Part shown: piece after piece, positions 23,140 to 34,734 of the stretch
Layout: each line of letters begins with the position of its first letter
Position numbering within the stretch: the stretch's first letter is position 1
NCBI GenBank assembly: GCA_024741835.1
Contig: JAENRP010000108.1
Coordinates: forward strand, 1 to 64,000
Length of the DNA stretch: 64,000 nt
Origin: Diplocarpon mali
Taxonomy: Eukaryota > Ascomycota > Leotiomycetes > Helotiales > Drepanopezizaceae
Direction of reading: 5' to 3'
Translations under genes and position numbers: made by a program
Notes under the pieces: model-generated
What the model saw: the letters and a program-made list of their open reading frames with translations, nothing else
Told to the model about the DNA's origin: nothing
Database searches by the model: none

Positions 23140-23678
23140 ATGGTAAGATTCTTCCGCTCGCAGAGATGGATCACGACATTGCGGTGAAGGTCATAAAGCA
23201 CACGACCTGTGGGTGGCGAACTCACAGAGCATGGTATCGAGTTAGACCTGGGGCAGCAGATGGATCTTGAAGCTGAAGAATAATTCAGAAGATGCAATGG
23301 GCTTGATGATATTTCTAGAAGTGTAGATGCTAACGTGGTGCTGCCTAAATAGGTTCTCGCCGTCGATCTCCTCAACCCAACACCAGCAGCCGAGGCTCGC
23401 AAGCATAAGCTTAAGGTACGATGCAATCTTGGAAATTGGATCTGGAGATGGATATACGTATATCAAAGGGGGTCAGCCGCTAACTTGCCCCGCAGAACCT
23501 CGTGCCTGCTCCCCGATCCTTCTTCATGGACGTCAAGTGCCCCGGCTGCTTCACCATTACCACTGTCTTCTCACACGCCCAAACCGTCGTCATCTGTGCC
23601 GGCTGCTCGACCGTGTTGTGCCAGCCAACAGGAGGAAAGGCTCGTCTCACAGAGGGCTGCTCGTTCCGGAGAAAGTAG
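23140..23678 (+). CDS. RPS27: 40S ribosomal protein eS27
   Basis: Three exons: 23140-23142 (only the ATG), 23353-23415 and 23496-23678, giving 82 residues. The first intron begins immediately after the start codon (ATG then GTAAGA) and is 210 nt. The second is 80 nt. The protein begins [20 protein letters not shown] and carries the C4 zinc ribbon CPGC..CAGC, ending GCSFRRK as in all eukaryotic eS27. It is a component of the small ribosomal subunit. The long intron at codon 1 is typical of fungal ribosomal protein genes and often carries transcription-enhancing sequence; that last point is family knowledge, not seen here. Confidence 0.97.
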
Positions 23679-25638
23679 ACCCTTGCACTCCGCCGGTCTC
23701 TTTTATTCGCGTTTGCCTTCACCGTTCGGTCTTCATTGCATTCTGGGTTTCATCGTGAGGGTATAGACGAGTTTTGGCTCGGCTCGGCTCTCTATGAAGC
23801 TTCCTTGCGCGCAACAGGTGACGGATAGAGGATGGAACTGTGGAACCTACACATACAACTTCCTTGGAAGCTATAGTACAAAATTAAGGGCGTTTACGGG
23901 AAGCTTCCGGATATCTTGCATCAAGATTCTTCTGCTGCGATATTGCTTCTCTCTTTGTTTGCTTCTCGTGCTTGTGAAAAGTGGCGTGGAAGTCTCGCGT
24001 TGGTTGTCTCGATATGCGAACAAAATCTGCATGGGACGGAGCTGAAATGGCGGTACCACTTGAGTGTTTAGAGGGGGTTTACCCTTAAGGGTGGATCGAT
24101 CTCCGATGCGAGGACGTGGTACGCTTATTGAGGATTGCTACACCCAGTGAGGGCTTGTGCATACAGAAATAATTTTTTCCACAGTGTGCTGTCTGAAGGG
24201 TTTGAAGGGTGACATGATGTGACATGCATGGGGAAGCTCTCCTTCGTAGATCCATCTCAGAAGTCCCAACATGGTCGCACAATCTGGATGGATAGTCCCA
24301 GTCTTATTGTTGTCGAGCAAGAAACTCAGCAAAGGTGCATGCTACTATCTGACCTCGAGCCAGCGTACCAGTACTCCTGGCTCTGGTCGAGGCGATCCAG
24401 CTCGCGCAAACGATGATTCCCAAGACATTACTTTTCTACCATGACAATCTCTCACATGGTTATGCTACAGTTGCATCCGACACACATCTGCCAAACTATA
24501 GACAGCCAGAAACACTCTTGAAAAGAACTTTTCGAATAAGCCACTTGGGATCTGTGAATTTCCAATTTCAAAAGACCTCATCCCCACTCAGAAGTCCCGA
24601 CAGCCCCAATGAGTGATGTCTCCAAGTCGGGTGCGAATGCCGGACTCGCCGTCGTTCAAAATGATTCCTTCTGATGAGTCAAAGCCTCGAAGGTATTCTG
24701 GCATATCACTTCTCAGCCTTCGTCAAATTAGACAGCACAGTAGGTATTGATATTCATTGGCTCGGACAAAAAATCACCTAAAACGAGTCCCAGTGCAAAA
24801 GAACGTCTCGGTAACAGCATGACAATGATCGCCCCATTCTTCCACGCAGAACGATCCGGGTAAACATGGATCTATCAACACTGGAATAGGCCATGTAGGT
24901 ACAACTATGATGCCTCAACCCAAATTTTCTTAGAGAGAAAAGCCATGTTCTTTCTCATATGTGGCCATGGCTGTAGGTTTCTCTGCTCGTCTTTGATGCC
25001 ACGATCCTGACTGTGTTGGAGAAGCAAATTCCGTGGGTCATACGATCAGTTGTCGCCAGAACGCGGCAATTGCGATACTTCATTGTCCGGTCTGGACTAT
25101 TGGACAGTAAATCGCATGGGACAGCCAGCATGCATTTCAGAAGAGTCAAGAAGTGAATCAAAGGCTAGAGTTATATAACGAAGGATCAAAAGTCAGCTTA
25201 GGTGCCCGTTATGGTGGATGGGCATGCCGTTTCAGTAATATCACCAGCCTGACGCGAAAACCTCACGTTCCTGTAGCTGACCAATCATCGTCCACGTGAA
25301 GTCAAGTAAGCCAAGAGCCTCGTCTCGACTTCCCTCGAAATCCCACCACCCTGCATCCCCCTTCATACTTGACTCAAACAATACACTCTCCACTCTCTGA
25401 ATTGAACGTATACAGTACTCTACTCCTCTCACCCCAGTCACCAATTATCTCCTCTTCCTTCTGCAGGCCACAGAGACATTAGGAGTCTCGTAAGGACAGC
25501 GCGCCAGCCTCTCCCTGACGGCCAGCGCCTAACCCCTCATAACCTAGACCCATCTCTGGATACGAATCCGACTTGACCCCTCCTCTCTCTCAAGAGCCAT
25601 ACCCGTATACAAAGAGCGGCGGGCTCTTGGAAGATACA
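23679..25638. other. Intergenic, mostly unrecognised
   Basis: Contains the eS27 3' region and the promoter of the RNR-inhibitor gene. On the minus strand at about 24138-24332 a short stretch (ATMLGLLRWIYEGELPHA) vaguely resembles the end of a BTB domain but has stops upstream; see findings. Confidence 0.5.
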
Positions 25639-26418
25639 ATGGCACACCAAGCAAAACGTCCCTACGCCGGCGCGCGCTCGACTTCCCAGGCAACCATAAC
25701 CTCCTACTTCACGCCCGGCACTGCTCCATCCACCTCTACCTACTCCCTACCACCGCACCACCCCCCGACAAACACAACCAATATCCCGCAACTGCCGCAT
25801 GCCGTCCAATCCAACCTCCTAAATGTCGGTATGCGTGTTCGGAAATCAGTGCCGGAGGGTTACAAGACCGGGTCGCAGTACGGCGCCCACACGCTCTTCT
25901 CCGATGCCCGCACACCCAATTCCATGCTAGACCACAGAAATACGCCAGCTTCCAGCAGGCTGCCCAAGACCAGACCTAGAGCGGGTAATAGGGAGCTTAC
26001 GCCCTTTTGTGGCATTATGAAAGTCGGCGGTATGGCGGACCAGCAATGGGGCATCTATAGTACCGAAGTCGGAGAAGGAGAGGAGAGCGAGGAGATGGGA
26101 GATGAAGAGGATGATGATGTCCCATTCTTGAGCAGCCAGGGTAGTACGATCAGTAACGTCAGTATAAAGGCTGTCATCCCGGGTGTAAATAAACGACGGT
26201 TTCTTGACGACGAGGAGCTGGATGCTGGCGCGGAGATAGGTGGGGCCAATAGCTGTTCGGTGATGGGTGAGAGAGTGCTGGCAGTACCGAGACGCAAGAA
26301 GACCCACGCGCAGATGCGGGTTTTTGGGCAGGAAAACTTCGCTCTCGGAGACGACTTCGAGGATGCCGAGTTCTTGGACTATAGCCTGGCGGGGGAGGTG
26401 GAGATGAGCGGCGTGTAA
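25639..26418 (+). CDS. Ribonucleotide reductase inhibitor, Spd1-like
   Basis: Intronless, 259 residues from the ATG in TACAATGGC; 22 further in-frame upstream codons are possible but less likely. The segment GMRVRKSVPEGYKTG matches the conserved core of the fungal RNR-inhibitor family (Spd1/Dif1/Sml1-type, Pfam RNR_inhib). These small proteins restrain ribonucleotide reductase, by sequestering subunits or by inhibition, and are destroyed in S phase or after DNA damage. Near the N-terminus QATITSYF matches a PCNA-interacting PIP box (Q-x-x-I-x-x-aromatic-aromatic) with T-S at the positions favoured in PIP degrons read by CRL4-Cdt2. The middle is acidic (EEDDDVPF) and the C-terminus has RRKKTHAQMRVFGQENF, a possible nuclear localisation signal. 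It is longer than yeast or Spd1 relatives, as usual in filamentous fungi. Confidence 0.85.
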   Translation: MAHQAKRPYAGARSTSQATITSYFTPGTAPSTSTYSLPPHHPPTNTTNIPQLPHAVQSNLLNVGMRVRKSVPEGYKTGSQYGAHTLFSDARTPNSMLDHRNTPASSRLPKTRPRAGNRELTPFCGIMKVGGMADQQWGIYSTEVGEGEESEEMGDEEDDDVPFLSSQGSTISNVSIKAVIPGVNKRRFLDDEELDAGAEIGGANSCSVMGERVLAVPRRKKTHAQMRVFGQENFALGDDFEDAEFLDYSLAGEVEMSGV

Positions 26419-29226
26419 CTCTATATAAAGCTGGGCGCTTGTGTACTGGTTTGGCTTGTGAATATAGTATAGGATCGTGCTTTATGCCTGTCTGAATGGC
26501 TCGGCGCTTTGGTGGTGTCATGATACCGGTTTGAAATTAGGTTATGAGGAGGGGATTCTTGTATTTGAAAAGAAAAGTCGCATTAAATGCGGAGACTCAA
26601 AATTTCGTGGCATATTTTTTTAGGTGCTGCATCTTTCATTCCATACTTTGACTCTTGTTGTGACTCTTCATTACTTGGTAAAAGTGCTAGAAAAAACCTC
26701 TCGGGAAAGAGATCTGGAGACGAACTCTTTATCCCAATGAATTTCCCGTGCTAGCATCCAATTTGAAGTGTCTAAATCAGTCTGAAGAGACGTTGACCCA
26801 ATATCTAGTCTCATGACCGTGGTGCTTTCGCCCGGGATACACGGCCCTAGTGGCTACATACTTCCAGCTTTACACTGCGCAAGAAAATGTTAGCACCTGC
26901 ATAATTCTGGGTCCATGAAATCATGACGAGCGATAATTCATACAATGGTACCGATTTTACCGAGAAAGGGTTGTGTACTTCATTCTCGCTTAATTCAGGG
27001 GGGCTAAGAACACAAGCGAGCCGGGCTTCGATCTCTTGGAACCGTACACATGCTGGCCCTGTACTCTCATTCTGTCTGGGCCATAGCTGGAATAGTGGCG
27101 GATTTGATTGGTGTCTTTGATTACCATCGATCCTTTCATTTATCTAAGCATGTCATATTGACAAGCATCAATCTGTAAGCCTTGCCCCAGGTCAGAAGCA
27201 CCCAGAACCAAACAGGGGAGGCAGATTATGCGATCAAACAAGTATCTAGCCATCGGCGCCGAGCTAAGCAAAGGTACAGCTTCAATAACCCGGGATCTAA
27301 GAAGTGTTGCTGTGGCAAGACCGGGCCCGATATACCCTTATGTATATTTCCTTCCAGAACGAGATATGGTTTCCCTCAAGCCGACAGCCGATTCGAATGC
27401 TAAACTCCGTAACTGCGACATTCCGCTCTCTATAGACTGGCAGGGCTACTAGAGATACAGATACCATCAACATCTGTCCCCGCGTCGTCTCCCTCCACCT
27501 TGAAGTTGCTGGCGCTAAAGCGCCAAAGTTTCGCGATGCCTTGGCCTTCGCTAGGTAAGGTGCAATCGAGGAAGATCATGCTCCAGGGAACAGCCCAACT
27601 CCAGGCGGCCAGTCAACAGCCAACAAGATAATCTTTGGGGCTTTTCGGTTGGGATCTGTCAAGGTGTGTCTGCCGAGTGCGGCTAGATACAGCCCGACGG
27701 GCATTAAAAAACAAGCGGGGCTCTGTTGTCATAATAGAAAGTACTGCCAATTTCCACCACTCCCGGTTGATGCAGGTGGTCTGTGCCAGTGAGGACTGCT
27801 GCCATGGAAGACATCATCACCATCTTCGGCGCCGTAGCGACAGCATCCCTCCTCGCAAGAGCTCCAGAGCTTCCAGCAGGTCTTGCAGCGACACACGCCC
27901 TCAATCACACCGCTGACGCTCGAAGAACAAACAAGCTCTTTCCTTTCTGTAAAGCTTAACTGCGCCTTGCGAAACGTAATCTTGATGATACCGCGAAAAC
28001 ACACTTCTTTGTCAAGATCGAGGTTTGTATGGTATTCGCTATTCGGCTCTGTTACGGAACACCTGAGAGACGTGGTAAGTGAGGATGACGATCTTGCCTA
28101 TTTCTATAAAACCGAGCAGAAATCATAAGTTTGGGATGAGGTGTAAGCAGCACTTGGTTATATGGCTATCGATGTTGGCGTCCTAATCCTTTCGTAACGA
28201 GTTGGTAAAATTACCAAATCCAACGAGAGTCTCATTTGAATTTTGAGAATCACAGCGCAGCATAGACCACCATCAGATCATGGCGGGAGCCGAATCAGCA
28301 ACAGGCCTTATACCATGGTAGCAGCTAGGGAGAGGAGTCACGGCTGCTGGGAAGCTACTATCAGTGAACGACTTCGCGGAGAAATAGTATAAGAAGTACG
28401 GCTCTCTGAGGTTTGTCAATCAAGGCTGATGCGTGTTACCTTGCAGTCTCAAGGATACCATTCGTCGTACTTCACTTTTGCAGTCGTGTGGACTTTTCCA
28501 CAACACCTACACGCCCGCCCCTTTGGTTGCGAATGCTACTTTTCGCCAGAGGTAGAGAACTTGGCCAGAGGGGAAGAGATGAAACGAAGAAATCAGGCTA
28601 CCGACAAGTACAGGATGGCAATACTACAGATTGACAGCAACAATTTTCCGGCTATCGCCTGTAAACTAAGGGCCATCTCGCCTCCATTCGGATTCGGAAT
28701 TCGTCCGCGGTCCTGCGTCTAAGGGTCTTTTGGATCTCCGGGGAGCCAAGTACTCTGATCAGGGCTATGAAGAGAATGAACAGAGCTCCTTTTTTTCCCC
28801 CCAAAGAAAAAAGCGTGTCAGTACTGTTTTCCAGGTTGGGACTGCGCGTATATATATCTGTGAAATACCTCACAGAGTGGTCAGGTATGCTGTTCTCATT
28901 CCAAACGCCGTCCTATACTGAGCATAGTTTTTTTTCTTCCAAAAGTTCACTTTTCCCAAATTTGACAGTTGTTCCGATCCTGAGGCGATCGATCGTTTTT
29001 AGAATTTAGCAACTTGGCGACTGTGAATTGTTCAGAGGAAGCCGTAAGCAGTATTCATTTTGCAGCAAGGCCGAATTGAATATTGTGTACGTAGTTGGAA
29101 AATAGCCGGTCAGAAAGATCCCCAAGAACAAAACCGCGACTCCAACGCCGAACATTCCGGATGGAGATTTTTCTCGCTCTAGAACACCGTGGTATATGCC
29201 ATACAGATTCCAGGAATAACAACACC
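26419..29226. other. Intergenic, 2.8 kb, no firm gene
   Basis: No family-like long open frame. A GC-richer island at about 27480-28130 includes a 51-codon open frame (27804-27959) listed separately. The rest is AT-richer and featureless to me. Confidence 0.45.
27804..27959 (+). CDS. Possible small open frame, uncertain
   Basis: A 51-codon frame begins MEDIITIFGAVATASLLARA, with a hydrophobic first 20 residues that could be a weak signal or anchor, and runs to a TAA. It lies in a short GC-richer island. There is no family match and no obvious second exon. It may be a small peptide, an exon of an unrecognised gene, or chance. Confidence 0.2.
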   Translation: MEDIITIFGAVATASLLARAPELPAGLAATHALNHTADARRTNKLFPFCKA

Positions 29227-30242
29227 TCAAAGCAGCTCATCGCTCCCGCTGGCAACACTGCTCTCAATCGCCTCCAAGATCGCCCTCTCCTCGAATACAG
29301 GCCCTAGGCCATCACATCTAGCAACCGTCTTCAGCCTCTCACTCACGTTTGCAATATCTACCAGCCCCCTTGTATACATAGGGTGTTTGAGGATGTAATC
29401 CCACGTCGCGCCGGCGGCCAGCAGCCGATCCCCGTTCTCGCTCGTCACGATCCGATGGCTGGGCGTCTTGTTCTGGTGCGCGAATAACACATCGCTGTAA
29501 AAGTCCGTAGGCGAGTATCGCATCGGGCCCGCATCCGGCAAGGATTCTGAGCCTTTCCGATTGTTAGGGTGGGCGGATGTCGCTTTGAGGATTTCGTTCT
29601 CGGTTGCGGCCTTTTGGAGTTGCAGCTTGAGCAAGCTGTTTTCTTCCGCTACATCTGCGGAGTTTTGCTCGAGGGAAGCGAGTTTGGCCTCGAGTTCTTT
29701 GACGTGGCGTTCTTTGCGTTCGCGGAAGGCGCGTTGGCTGGGGGGATCAGTCAGTTGGGGCCTTCTAGCAGAGGTGGAGGGATGGCGTACGCTGCGCGGT
29801 TCTGGGCTTTGCGCCGGGATTGGGCGGGCGTCATGTTTTCGTCGTCGTCGCTGTTGCTGCCACGCCGGTTGGCCTCGTCGTTGATATCCCCAGCATTGAA
29901 CATCTCGTAGCTCTGACTCCCATTGGCATTCCCAAACCCATTGCCGGTCCCATCGCTCACGGAGCCCTTGTGCCCAGAAACGGGAGTCGGCGGCTTCTGC
30001 GGGATACCGTTATTGAAGTGCTGGGGCTGGCTGTAGGTGTCGAAGGTCTGATACTCGAAGGCATCCTGCTGGGGGGTCAGGAAAGGCTCCCCAGGATACT
30101 GGAGGGAGTGAGTTTGGGAACGAACGGGCGGGGAGTTGTGGTAGTGATCTGAAGTACCGGAGCCGGTTTGCGCGGGTGTGGGAGGCAGATCGACGAATTG
30201 ATAGGGTTGGGGAGCGGCAGAGGTATAGTACGGGTAGTCCAT
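29227..30242 (-). CDS. AP-1-like bZIP transcription factor
   Basis: Two exons (30242-29791 and 29737-29227) give 320 residues; the 53-nt intron interrupts the basic region. Splicing restores QSRRKAQNRAAQRAFRERK, the Pap1/Yap-type DNA-binding motif (QNRAAQRAFRERK). A leucine-zipper heptad region follows (LEAKLASLE through LKLQLQKAATENEIL). The N-terminus is Pro/Gln/Ser/Gly-rich. The C-terminal block (DYILKHPMYTRGLVDIANVSERLK and CDGLGPVFEE) resembles the conserved tail of filamentous-fungal Fcr3/Yap4-type proteins, with Cys available for redox control. A stress or nutrient-response regulator is likely; targets are unknown. The exon order is confirmed by the frame. Confidence 0.93.
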
Positions 30243-33055
30243 TGTGTGTATATATAGCTACCTATCGGTAAGTATCTTGCGCGGTTGCTAGGTGCTGATG
30301 GCACGATGCTACTTGGAAGCAGATGTTAGACCTGTATCTCTCGGGGCAGAGCTTAGCAGCTGGGATCCTAGGCCATAAGAGTGAGTGATCATGAGTGCCG
30401 CACGGTGCTTATGAAGCTTTGAGTTTGGGGATTCTCGAGTTTGATACAGTACCGGCACATGTGTAGAGTCTGCACTCCGGGGGAGGATTGTTTACAACAA
30501 GCCAAGATCGGTGCCGGGAGAGCAGTGATCAGTTGGTGGTTGGTGGTTGGTGGTTGGTGGTTGGTGGTGGGAGAGCTGGTGGGAGGAAAAGTGCAATTCT
30601 GCGCTAGTGCTGTCAATCGATGTGGGTCAGGGAATCCAGCCCGATGTCAACACAGTCATTCCCAGTCTAAGCCCTACACAGCACAAGTTACAGCTCCATG
30701 CACTTCTTTCCCGACCTCCCAACCCACTTTGCTGCACCTCACAAGTCGCAAAGCATTTCGTTGTCTTTCTTCCCCTCGACCCTGGGGTAGATTAAAGCTA
30801 CACAGTACAGAGATACTTGCTCGTCTGCCGGTTTGCCTCCAACCCCTTTGAGCTTTAGCCTTTTGGCCAAGCACCAGCCGAGTACTTCCGGAGTTTCCTA
30901 ATAATCCGTTGACACACCGAAATAGACATGCTACACTTGGATCGACACATACTATCCGCGCGCCATCTCTGGAATGGGGACGCTTTCACGAGAGAATCCG
31001 CATGGGAGCATGTTGAGGATGTTGTGTCGTCGGCAGACCCAGAACAAGAGGGAACTTTCGAGTCGGAAAAATCAAAGAAGAAATAAAGTTGGAGATAGAA
31101 TATTACATAGTTGGGGAGTGCTGATCTCATGTACCCAGATAACTTTATCCTACTGGTCACAGTACTTGTAGAATCCCGAGAGTTCCGTGATCTACGCAAA
31201 GTCGCCGGCGGAATTCCAGGCGCGGCGCTAGCAAGCTTTCGAGGCAGTTTTGGTGCATCCCCGAGGTCTAATAGACTTTGGTTGGTGATACGCCAAGTAA
31301 GGCAATACTGTACAGCTAACAAGACATGACGTTATTTCTTCGAAACCATAATATAGTACAGCGGGTACCTTCTGTCCCATGGTGACAAGGGGGCCCTTCG
31401 ACATTTACTTTCAATGTTATACAATTCTCCTACTTCTTGATAGAAACCGACAAAAAAGTTCGGAGTACTCCTATAATAGACCTCAATCTAGGAGCCAGTC
31501 ACCTCTCACTCTTTTCCTAATATTAAGTTCGAGCTGCAAGGAAAAATATTCCATACTAAGAAGACAAGCGTCAAGAGATACCCCGCTGTACCCACCATAG
31601 TAAGCGATTGTTTTTGATCGCCATTATTTTCAAACGTACATAATCGCTCTACAATCCTCTACAGATGTTGCATGCAAAATAAGCCGTTTGCATTCCCGGA
31701 AAAGAATAGCACTCGACCGTAGAGCCCTTGAGGAGATCTTCCCGAGGCGGCTAGCGTGTGCCGAGTGCACAATAGCGGGTCGAGTTTGGTGTGTCGACTT
31801 ACATAGAGATCTTCGCACCTCCTGACTCCGATCAGCTGCTAATTCCCAAGGGTTCTGAGCAATTATCCGATTCGTGCAATTGCAATGCCAATCGCCAGTG
31901 CTGGCTTTGCGTAGGGGTGGAAGCGTTGAAGGCATCGCCCGAGTTACTGTGTAGCAACCTTGAGGTGAGATTTCGACCCTGGAAATCTGCAATCATGGCT
32001 TGCAAACCAGGTCGATTCAGTCCGAAACCCAGGCTGTTACAAACTCTAACTCGGCTCCTCTACTCTTTGGAAGATGATTTGGACAATATGCAAAGTGCTG
32101 ATGCAAGCTGGAGACATCCTGCACAGTGTGTTGGTACGCAGATTCCTGTATGGCGCTCGTTCCCTTCATTCCTAGGATCATCCTGTAGTGACATATCATA
32201 TGCGATCGGAGGGGTTTCAAAGAGACTTCGGAGGGCCGTATAGCCCGAGGACCTCGGTGGTATATTTGTACTAGGCTAGGAGGAATACAGGAGGGAGGTG
32301 ATTCAGAGGTATAAAAGTACCATCTCGGCCCTGTATAGAAGGGAAACACTTTACAGACTTTACAATATATGCATTTTTGATCAAGTACTCGACTTCATTC
32401 ACGTGAATATCGATACCGGTACGAAACCTACTCAATGAGATTGGTATTCAGCCGGGGTGAGCACAGCTCTCAACTGCCTCGTTACTTGGGAATACTTGTC
32501 AAGCTTGCCACAAATAATGTCCATATAGGCTGTACTTAGAATTCTCAGGTTGCCTGTACAGTATTCTTACGCCCCATTATTTACTCGTTCTCTGTATCAC
32601 CGAGTCTTGTATCAAGCAACAATTTTCGAAGGAACAGGGTCCTCGCTAAAAGGACGTAAACGAATCCTGTTAATCGCAGTTTGCAAGGGGGATGAAGACA
32701 CAACACCTGTATGCGGTATCCCCTACGAACCTCGGCCTCTTTTTTCAAAAATAAGTTATATAATTTATAATAAGGGAGTTTGCAAAGCCAAGATTGAGTT
32801 ATAATAACTCGGGAAGGAAATGCATATGGCTATTAAAGCTTTTGCAAAGCTTGTACTATTAACCTGCTATGCACCCTTTAATAGCACTTACGATATAATG
32901 ATGGGATGAGATTTAGGATAATAAGACGAGATAGAATATAACGGCAGTTGTCTTAATTCTTTTAAAAGATCCGACTCTAAGCATCCTGCTATCGACCCTC
33001 CTGCAGACCCGTTTGGCTTGCTATTAGTAAGGCTATTCGTTTTACTAAGCTTATA
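30243..33055. other. Intergenic, partly AT-rich
   Basis: The left part is the bZIP promoter and holds a TTGGTGG array. Open frames on both strands at 30855-31322 and 31630-32350 have no family resemblance. From about 32500 the DNA becomes AT-rich and leads into the LTR insertion. Confidence 0.5.
30533..30570. repeat. TTGGTGG heptamer array
   Basis: About five copies of the 7-bp unit TTGGTGG in tandem, roughly 290 bp upstream of the bZIP start codon. Confidence 0.92.
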
Positions 33056-33060
33056 GCTTT
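33056..33060. repeat. Left target-site duplication of solo LTR
   Basis: GCTTT directly before the LTR, matched exactly at 33272-33276. Confidence 0.85.
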
Positions 33061-33271
33061 TGTTACGACCCGTACGAAGGTCACGTCAACGCAGCTGACC
33101 ATCTGCGGCCGCATCACATGCCGCGAGGCAGGAGCCTCTTGTATTTATTCTCTGGAGAAGCTCCCCTAAGGCTCTATTCTCTTTATATTTGATTCTACCT
33201 ATGTAGCGTACCCCTTGGGGCAATACAATACATCAACTCTTCTCTTATACTCCTAAGGGCCAGCCGTAAAA
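33061..33271 (+). mobile_element. Solo LTR of a retrotransposon
   Basis: A 211-bp element begins TGTTACGACCCG and ends GCCGTAAAA. The ends form the inverted pair TGTTAC / GTAAAA (GTAACA expected, one change). It is flanked by a perfect 5-bp GCTTT duplication. Its interior is GC-richer than the surrounding AT-rich DNA. TGTTACGA-type ends and 5-bp duplications fit Ty3/gypsy-type LTRs. No internal gag-pol or second LTR adjoins it, so it is a solo LTR left by recombination. Strand is arbitrary. Confidence 0.85.
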
Positions 33272-33276
33272 GCTTT
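33272..33276. repeat. Right target-site duplication of solo LTR
   Basis: GCTTT directly after the LTR, identical to the left copy. Confidence 0.85.
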
Positions 33277-34641
33277 CCATATTCTTTGCGATATTCGAAA
33301 GCTAAATAGTGGCTATTTTACAAGTTTACTTTCGACGTCATGGTTATTGTAGCATTATACTACGATATTATTAGCTTACATAAGCGCTATACTACAACTT
33401 CAAAAATGTGAGGAGTTTCGAAGAAAGAGAGGCTTAGAGGTATAATATAGAATTAATTCCGGTTCAAATAACTTATAAGCTATACGTAAGGGTTTCTATC
33501 AAATTTTCCCTATTATATAGTATACGCAAATAGCTAGAGTTTGTCTAGCTAATAAGGAAAAAGGCTAGAACGCCCCTATAATACTATGCTAAATGGGCTC
33601 CATAAGGCTCTATACTATTAATGAAAATTCATAGAATAAAAAAAGGCTGAGGGTATACTATCAGCGGAATAGGTGTCTGAGCCTTGGGAAGATAGGGGGC
33701 CTTACAGTGCTACATAGTCTCAGAACTAATGTAGCCTATGAAAAATGAAAGTTTGCAATAATGCGAAGATCAACGCTTCCAAATTTTGGCAGCGAATCTA
33801 GTGGTTTAGATCTAATCTATGCTTCATTTTGTAGAAGGGCGTGAACTTTTTAACTAAATTTCCCCTTGACTACACTACACGTCTTTATAGTGTGCACACT
33901 CTTTAACCATACTGTCATCTTGATGTTCTCCAGAGCCGCATCACTCCAAGCATCTCTTCTGTCCAGAAATACTGCTAGCCCTGTTTGTATCTTAGCGGGC
34001 AAAGTAAATTTAGCTCCGCAGAAGGGAGAGAATATCGATGCGAAGGCACTTGTAGATTTGTGGCCTCTTTTTTCTGAGACGATGAAAGTGGGGAAGGCGG
34101 TTTTGGGGCCATCATTCTCGAGACTAGTTTGAGATCGTTCATCCCTGATTGTGCAATCCCTCGTGTTGCATATCACAGTAAAACCGGATTCAGGTTTGCA
34201 ACGGTTGGAATTAGGAAAGAAACCGAAGGTTCAGATTGATAAAATGCCATAACTTCACAACCTAGTCATTCCGCAACCCTACCTTTGCGAGTGACGTGAG
34301 ACCGGAGCAGCGAATTCCGTGCGACAGCACATACGTTGGGAAATGATATCCGCTTGGACAGATGGAAGAAAAACCCACCAGACCGAGAAGAGGTGTGTGT
34401 GCTGTACCTGGCTCATAGATAGAATCCAAAAATATTAAGGGCGCGAAGTGTATGATGGTTGGATCAACTCGCCCAATCAGGGTAGATTTCGGCTCGTAAA
34501 ACCGCGCTAGCTCTCACTATGCCACCAATACTTGACTTCCGATTGGTTAGCCATCTTCCAGTAAGCTGAGAAATTTTTGGTGATTGATCATAATATATAA
34601 TTGCAATTATCGCATTGGCACCTAATTACATGTATCTTACA
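33277..34641. other. AT-rich gene-poor block
   Basis: TA-rich DNA with no open frame of note, consistent with mutated repeat sequence. Confidence 0.55.
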
Positions 34642-34734
34642 TCCGCTATGGTGTAACGGTCAGCATACTGCCTTTTCAAGAGCCTTCAGAGGTTTGGGAC
34701 GGCGGAGACCGGGGTTCGATTCCCCGTAGCGGAG
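34642..34734 (+). tRNA. tRNA-Glu (anticodon UUC) with intron
   Basis: Acceptor halves TCCGCTA and TAGCGGA pair perfectly with discriminator G. The D arm is TGGTGTAACGGTCAGCA, the anticodon stem CTGCC/GGCGG, and the loop TTTTCA then C with anticodon TTC. The T arm GGGGTTCGATTCCCC is perfect. A 21-nt intron (34679-34699) sits after position 37. A TTTT run follows at 34739. It decodes GAA codons. Confidence 0.96.

Noticed and set aside
30855..31322. 155-codon minus-strand open frame
   Set aside because: No family resemblance, no supporting structure, and overlapping frames on the other strand.
31791..32243. 150-codon plus-strand frame with several Cys
   Set aside because: The composition looks random, an equal-length frame opposes it, and no motif was recognised.
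33061..33700. Full LTR retrotransposon
   Set aside because: Only one LTR and its duplication are present, with no gag-pol motifs and no second LTR in the flanks.
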